A model generated the notes under the pieces. The model saw only the letters and a program-made list of their open reading frames with translations. It was not told the DNA's origin and ran no database searches. From a virus, in the IMG/VR virus record IMGVR_UViG_3300024185_000709, positions 1 through 49,485 of that record: a stretch of DNA of 49,485 nucleotides; one strand, written 5' to 3'. Shown here one piece after another: positions 46,826 through 49,485 of the stretch (positions within the stretch are counted from its first letter, which is position 1; every line of letters starts with the position of its first letter). A program made the translations under genes and the position numbers.

Positions 46826-48669
46826 TTTAACAACTCTTTCTTTCTTAACTCAGAACTTTTACCAAACCAAGTCTCTAAAGATCCTTTTGATGCTTCGTCT
46901 TTAGTTATTAAAGTAAGTCTAGGTCTGTTGATTATATCATCATACTCATCATCCACCAACGCTGCCAATCCTTTCTTATATTTTATCTCGAATTGTTTTA
47001 AATCGTTTTGTTCAACCCAAGTATTATATTCATTTTGTGTATAGAAAAGTACTTTCTTTTTACTTTTTACTTTTGGTATAGCAACGACGATTGGAGTCTC
47101 TACTTTATAAATCATCTTACGTTCAAACATATCCGGCCAGTATTTATAAAAGAAGTTTATTAAAAGTGCAGAAATTGCATTTCCATCCATATCGGCATCT
47201 GTGAATATAAGAACTCTACCGTATCTTAAACTTTTCAAATCAATTTCTTGTCCTAATTTTAAACCAATAGATGCCATAAGATTCACTGCTTCATCATTTT
47301 TAACGAGTTTTTGGTTTGTCATCTCTGATACATTTACAAACTTACCTTTTAATGCAAAAGCACCCATAGTCTCAGGTGTCCTATATTTCCTAAATGCAGA
47401 AATAGCTGAATCCCCTTCAAATAATCCTATAGAATATTTCCATCTATCTTTACCTTTTGCATCGATAAGTTTTTCAACTTTAATCTTTGTTAGTTTCTTA
47501 TTTAATTCTCTTTGAAGTTTACTATCTTCAGCATTTTTCTTTTGTTGTATCCAATCTAAAACCGAGTTCACTATCTCTGACTTCAATATTGATTGTATCA
47601 TTTTAGAACTAACTTCAAATGTTGTTCCAAACTCTTTAACCTCGGTTATAAGTTTCTCTTTTGTTTGTGATGAAAAGGATGGATTTATAACTGTCGAATT
47701 TAAGAATAAAAACATATGTTGTTTCAATTCAGATGGTTTAATATCTACCTTATGTTTCTTCAAGAAGAATTCTCTAAGTGCTACTATTATTTGATTCATT
47801 ATATAATCAACGTGTGTACCACCATCATAAGTTTCAGTTGTATTAGCAAAACTTACTTGCTGGAAACCATTTTGTGAAAGTGCAATTCCCAAAGACCATG
47901 TTTTATCTTTTTTGGATTCACAAAAGTATTCTTCTGTGTAAAGTTTGATATAGTCATCAAAAGAGTTTATATTTATAAGATTACCATTAAAGTATATTTT
48001 AAGACCCGTATTACATGCTGCAATATCATAGATTCTTTTTTCAATCATCTTTAAATGGTCTTCATCAATTTTATCTATACCAAACTTCTCTAAATCCGGA
48101 GTATATGTTATTTCAGTATGATTTTTAGTAGATTTCTTAACAACTGCTTTAGTTCGTTCTCTCATATTACTTGAGAATGTTTGTAAGAAATGGTTTTTAC
48201 CATCACAAGAAGAAACTATAAATTCTTTTGAGAAAACATTAGATAATTTCGCACCTAATCCATTTGTACCTGCAACCGTACGCTCTTCTGTATCATCATA
48301 ATTAGAGCCAGACATAAGATTACCGAATATAACTTCTGGTACATATTGTTTATGTTCTTTGTGTATAACGATTGGAATACCACCATTATCTCTAACAGAT
48401 ATCTTATTTTTACCTAAATCAATATTTACGTCAATTCTATTTAACTTAGGGTTTCTTTGGTGTTCATCAACAGAGTTGGTAATAACCTCATCAAATATTT
48501 TCAAAAAAGATGGAATGTAAGTTATTTCACGTTGAACCATCTTACCATCATCAAATATCCATTTAAGTGATGTACTTGGTTTATTTGAACCTACATAAGT
48601 ACCTGGTCTTAATAAGATGTGTGATATCTGATCCAGTACTTTATATTTATCTTCTATTTTCTTAGCCAT
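46822..48669 (-). CDS. 39: DNA topoisomerase II large subunit (gp39 type, ATPase plus TOPRIM)
   Basis: 615 residues from the ATG at 48667-48669 (MAKKIEDKYKVLDQISH); the longer frame adds 12 residues without support. GHKL ATPase: EVITNSVDEH (about 65), DNGGIPI (about 95), GTNGLGAKLSN (about 130), K-Q-x-M-like lysine in S-E-L-K-Q-H. TOPRIM: GLFEGDSAISAF (about 412) and VLIFTDADMDG (about 490), carrying the metal Glu and DxD. In T4 this polypeptide is split between gp39 and gp60; here it is a single chain. The DNA-cleaving gp52 subunit is not in the window. Relaxes or decatenates DNA at replication forks. Confidence 0.94.
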   Translation of the reverse strand: MAKKIEDKYKVLDQISHILLRPGTYVGSNKPSTSLKWIFDDGKMVQREITYIPSFLKIFDEVITNSVDEHQRNPKLNRIDVNIDLGKNKISVRDNGGIPIVIHKEHKQYVPEVIFGNLMSGSNYDDTEERTVAGTNGLGAKLSNVFSKEFIVSSCDGKNHFLQTFSSNMRERTKAVVKKSTKNHTEITYTPDLEKFGIDKIDEDHLKMIEKRIYDIAACNTGLKIYFNGNLININSFDDYIKLYTEEYFCESKKDKTWSLGIALSQNGFQQVSFANTTETYDGGTHVDYIMNQIIVALREFFLKKHKVDIKPSELKQHMFLFLNSTVINPSFSSQTKEKLITEVKEFGTTFEVSSKMIQSILKSEIVNSVLDWIQQKKNAEDSKLQRELNKKLTKIKVEKLIDAKGKDRWKYSIGLFEGDSAISAFRKYRTPETMGAFALKGKFVNVSEMTNQKLVKNDEAVNLMASIGLKLGQEIDLKSLRYGRVLIFTDADMDGNAISALLINFFYKYWPDMFERKMIYKVETPIVVAIPKVKSKKKVLFYTQNEYNTWVEQNDLKQFEIKYKKGLAALVDDEYDDIINRPRLTLITKDEASKGSLETWFGKSSELRKKELLK

Positions 48670-48730
48670 TGTAAAATGTTTCGATTTTTTGTTTATATAT
48701 ATCAAAAAATCTTTTTTGTTTAATATTCAA

Positions 48731-48764
48731 AAAAGAAGTCACTCATCTGAGTGACCTTTTATTT
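48731..48764 (-). terminator. Terminator between the right-edge gene and the topoisomerase gene
   Basis: GTCACTCA (48738-48745) pairs with TGAGTGAC (48748-48755) across a TC loop, with A and T runs. From 48764 to 48871 a start-less minus-strand open stretch ends in KEMLECGNM; it may be a gene fragment, and nothing else is seen there. Confidence 0.85.
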
Positions 48765-48871
48765 AATTTACATATTTCCACATTCTAACATTTCTTTTTT
48801 GAATTCTTTGTGTTCCACCAGATTATTAGTTTCATTGAACCCATAATTTTTAAAAATCCACACACATTTAA

Positions 48872-49485
48872 TTACCTTGAATTTAACTGATTTTTTGTTA
48901 GTGTAAATATGGTACTTTCTACATTACCCATCGTAATGGTTAAATCTGTTTTTGTTGCAATTTTTTTCCACACAGGATGTCCTTCTGATGATGGTATGTA
49001 AATCATATTTAGATTAAACTCATCAAATATCCTATTTAAAAATAAACGACCAACACCAGAATTTGTAGGTGTTGTATCAATACCGAACAAAAACATTTCA
49101 TCATCTTTCATTGGTAGTTTTATATCATCCATTAACAACGCATTTCCTTTTCCGATTGGTGATTTAAATTTACAATGATAACCATGACTATCCTTTTCAA
49201 TTGTAAAACTATCTAATTTATTTTCATTTAAGAACTCTTTAAAGTTCTTAACCTTATCAATGTCCATATATTCTGCTACATGCAATGAATTAAGTTCACC
49301 TATCCTTGTAGCCATCGTTTCATTCACAGAAGTACGTGTTACACGTAACATTCTAGCTAATTCTTGTCTTCCTTTCGGATTTATATTGTACTCGCTACAG
49401 AATTGTTCGAAGTCTTTTATCATCTTTATTGGGACCGCTGATTTTAGAATTTCAGAAAAGTCTGTCTTTGTAGGAACTATAATGG
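48872..49485 (-). CDS. Unknown protein, 5' end cut by window edge
   Basis: At least 204 codons. The first ATG in the window (49423) is followed by MIKDFEQFCSEYNINPKGRQ, but the frame stays open and coding-like upstream to the right edge (I-I-V-P-T-K-T-D-F-S-E-I-L-K), so the real start is probably outside. NPKGRQELARMLRVTRTSVNETM near the start looks like a helix-turn-helix. The end has FGIDTTPTNSGVGRLFLNRIFDEFNLNMIYIP and E-G-H-P-V-W-K-K-I, which could be a small acetyltransferase-like (GNAT) fold. Both are weak calls. Confidence 0.7.
   Translation of the reverse strand, partial: IIVPTKTDFSEILKSAVPIKMIKDFEQFCSEYNINPKGRQELARMLRVTRTSVNETMATRIGELNSLHVAEYMDIDKVKNFKEFLNENKLDSFTIEKDSHGYHCKFKSPIGKGNALLMDDIKLPMKDDEMFLFGIDTTPTNSGVGRLFLNRIFDEFNLNMIYIPSSEGHPVWKKIATKTDLTITMGNVESTIFTLTKNQLNSR

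Noticed and set aside
1-49485. Prophage or lysogeny functions
   Set aside because: No integrase, repressor, attachment-site repeat or host flank was seen; the gene content is that of a lytic T4-type phage.

Overview
The window is one strand of a large, AT-rich (roughly 30% GC by eye) genome of a T4-type tailed phage whose host is very probably a member of the Bacteroidota (Flavobacteriia-like). The phage assignment rests on a set of T4-lineage core genes: a gp32-type single-stranded DNA-binding protein, T4 RNase H, the type II topoisomerase large subunit (gp39 type), RNA ligase 1, dCMP deaminase and NrdB, together with virion and tail-fibre genes and several free-standing homing endonucleases. 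The host assignment rests on promoters of the Bacteroidota sigma-A type (TAnnTTTG boxes), the near absence of Shine-Dalgarno sequences, and DnaK, NrdB and fibre domains that look Bacteroidota-like. No integrase, lysogeny module or CRISPR array was seen.

Layout. 1-2.7 kb: end of a virion gene cluster on the minus strand. 2.7-5.8 kb: a tRNA-like element, a large Vsr-like homing endonuclease and gp32. 5.9-9.1 kb: small genes, including a run of five minus-strand proteins that share a T4 internal-protein-like N-terminus. 9.1-11 kb: an orphan cytosine-C5 methyltransferase and nrdB. 11.1-14 kb: a second large homing endonuclease, a structured intergenic element and a frameshifted gene. 14-15.8 kb: a DnaQ-like exonuclease with a short coupled peptide, and a likely virion protein. 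15.8-21.7 kb: a homing endonuclease remnant followed by two tail-fibre/adhesin genes. 21.7-25.9 kb: the dnaJ-grpE cluster. 25.9-30 kb: small genes, a cytidylyltransferase, a PD-(D/E)XK protein, a metallopeptidase, RNA ligase 1 and a holin-like protein. 30.1-34.1 kb: a broken helix-turn-helix gene, dnaK, a Nudix hydrolase, a LOG-family protein and an amber-interrupted nucleotidase. 34.1-37.5 kb: more genes with the shared N-terminus. 37.5-41.2 kb: a plus-strand run with uvsE and a secreted NUC1 nuclease. 41.2-49.5 kb: a minus-strand run with a thioesterase, dCMP deaminase, NusG-like factor, HNH endonuclease, RNase H and the topoisomerase large subunit.

The most interesting points are these. 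(1) At least ten otherwise unrelated minus-strand proteins begin with the same short peptide (M-K-hydrophobic-hydrophobic-K-x-F/Y-E/N, then I/L-x-E near residue 10-14). It resembles the capsid-targeting sequence of T4 internal proteins, which the prohead protease removes. Many of these genes are preceded by a TTTAATATATAA motif that looks like a late promoter. This suggests a set of packaged and perhaps injected proteins, among them a metallopeptidase, an exonuclease and a P-loop protein. (2) The phage carries a full DnaK-DnaJ-GrpE chaperone set, and dnaK has a sigma-54-like promoter. (3) Several genes have the TAnnTTTG box exactly 4 bases before the ATG, predicting leaderless mRNAs. (4) The two large endonucleases carry arrays of about 25-residue 'LEKYG' repeats with different copy numbers, and remnants of homing endonucleases lie next to the tail-fibre and uvsE genes. 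(5) Five genes are each broken by a single frameshift or stop.

Several starts were moved downstream from the longest possible reading frame, and about a dozen genes too short or too broken for simple ORF calling were added by reading the sequence. Functions are inferred from remembered family motifs; no database search was run.
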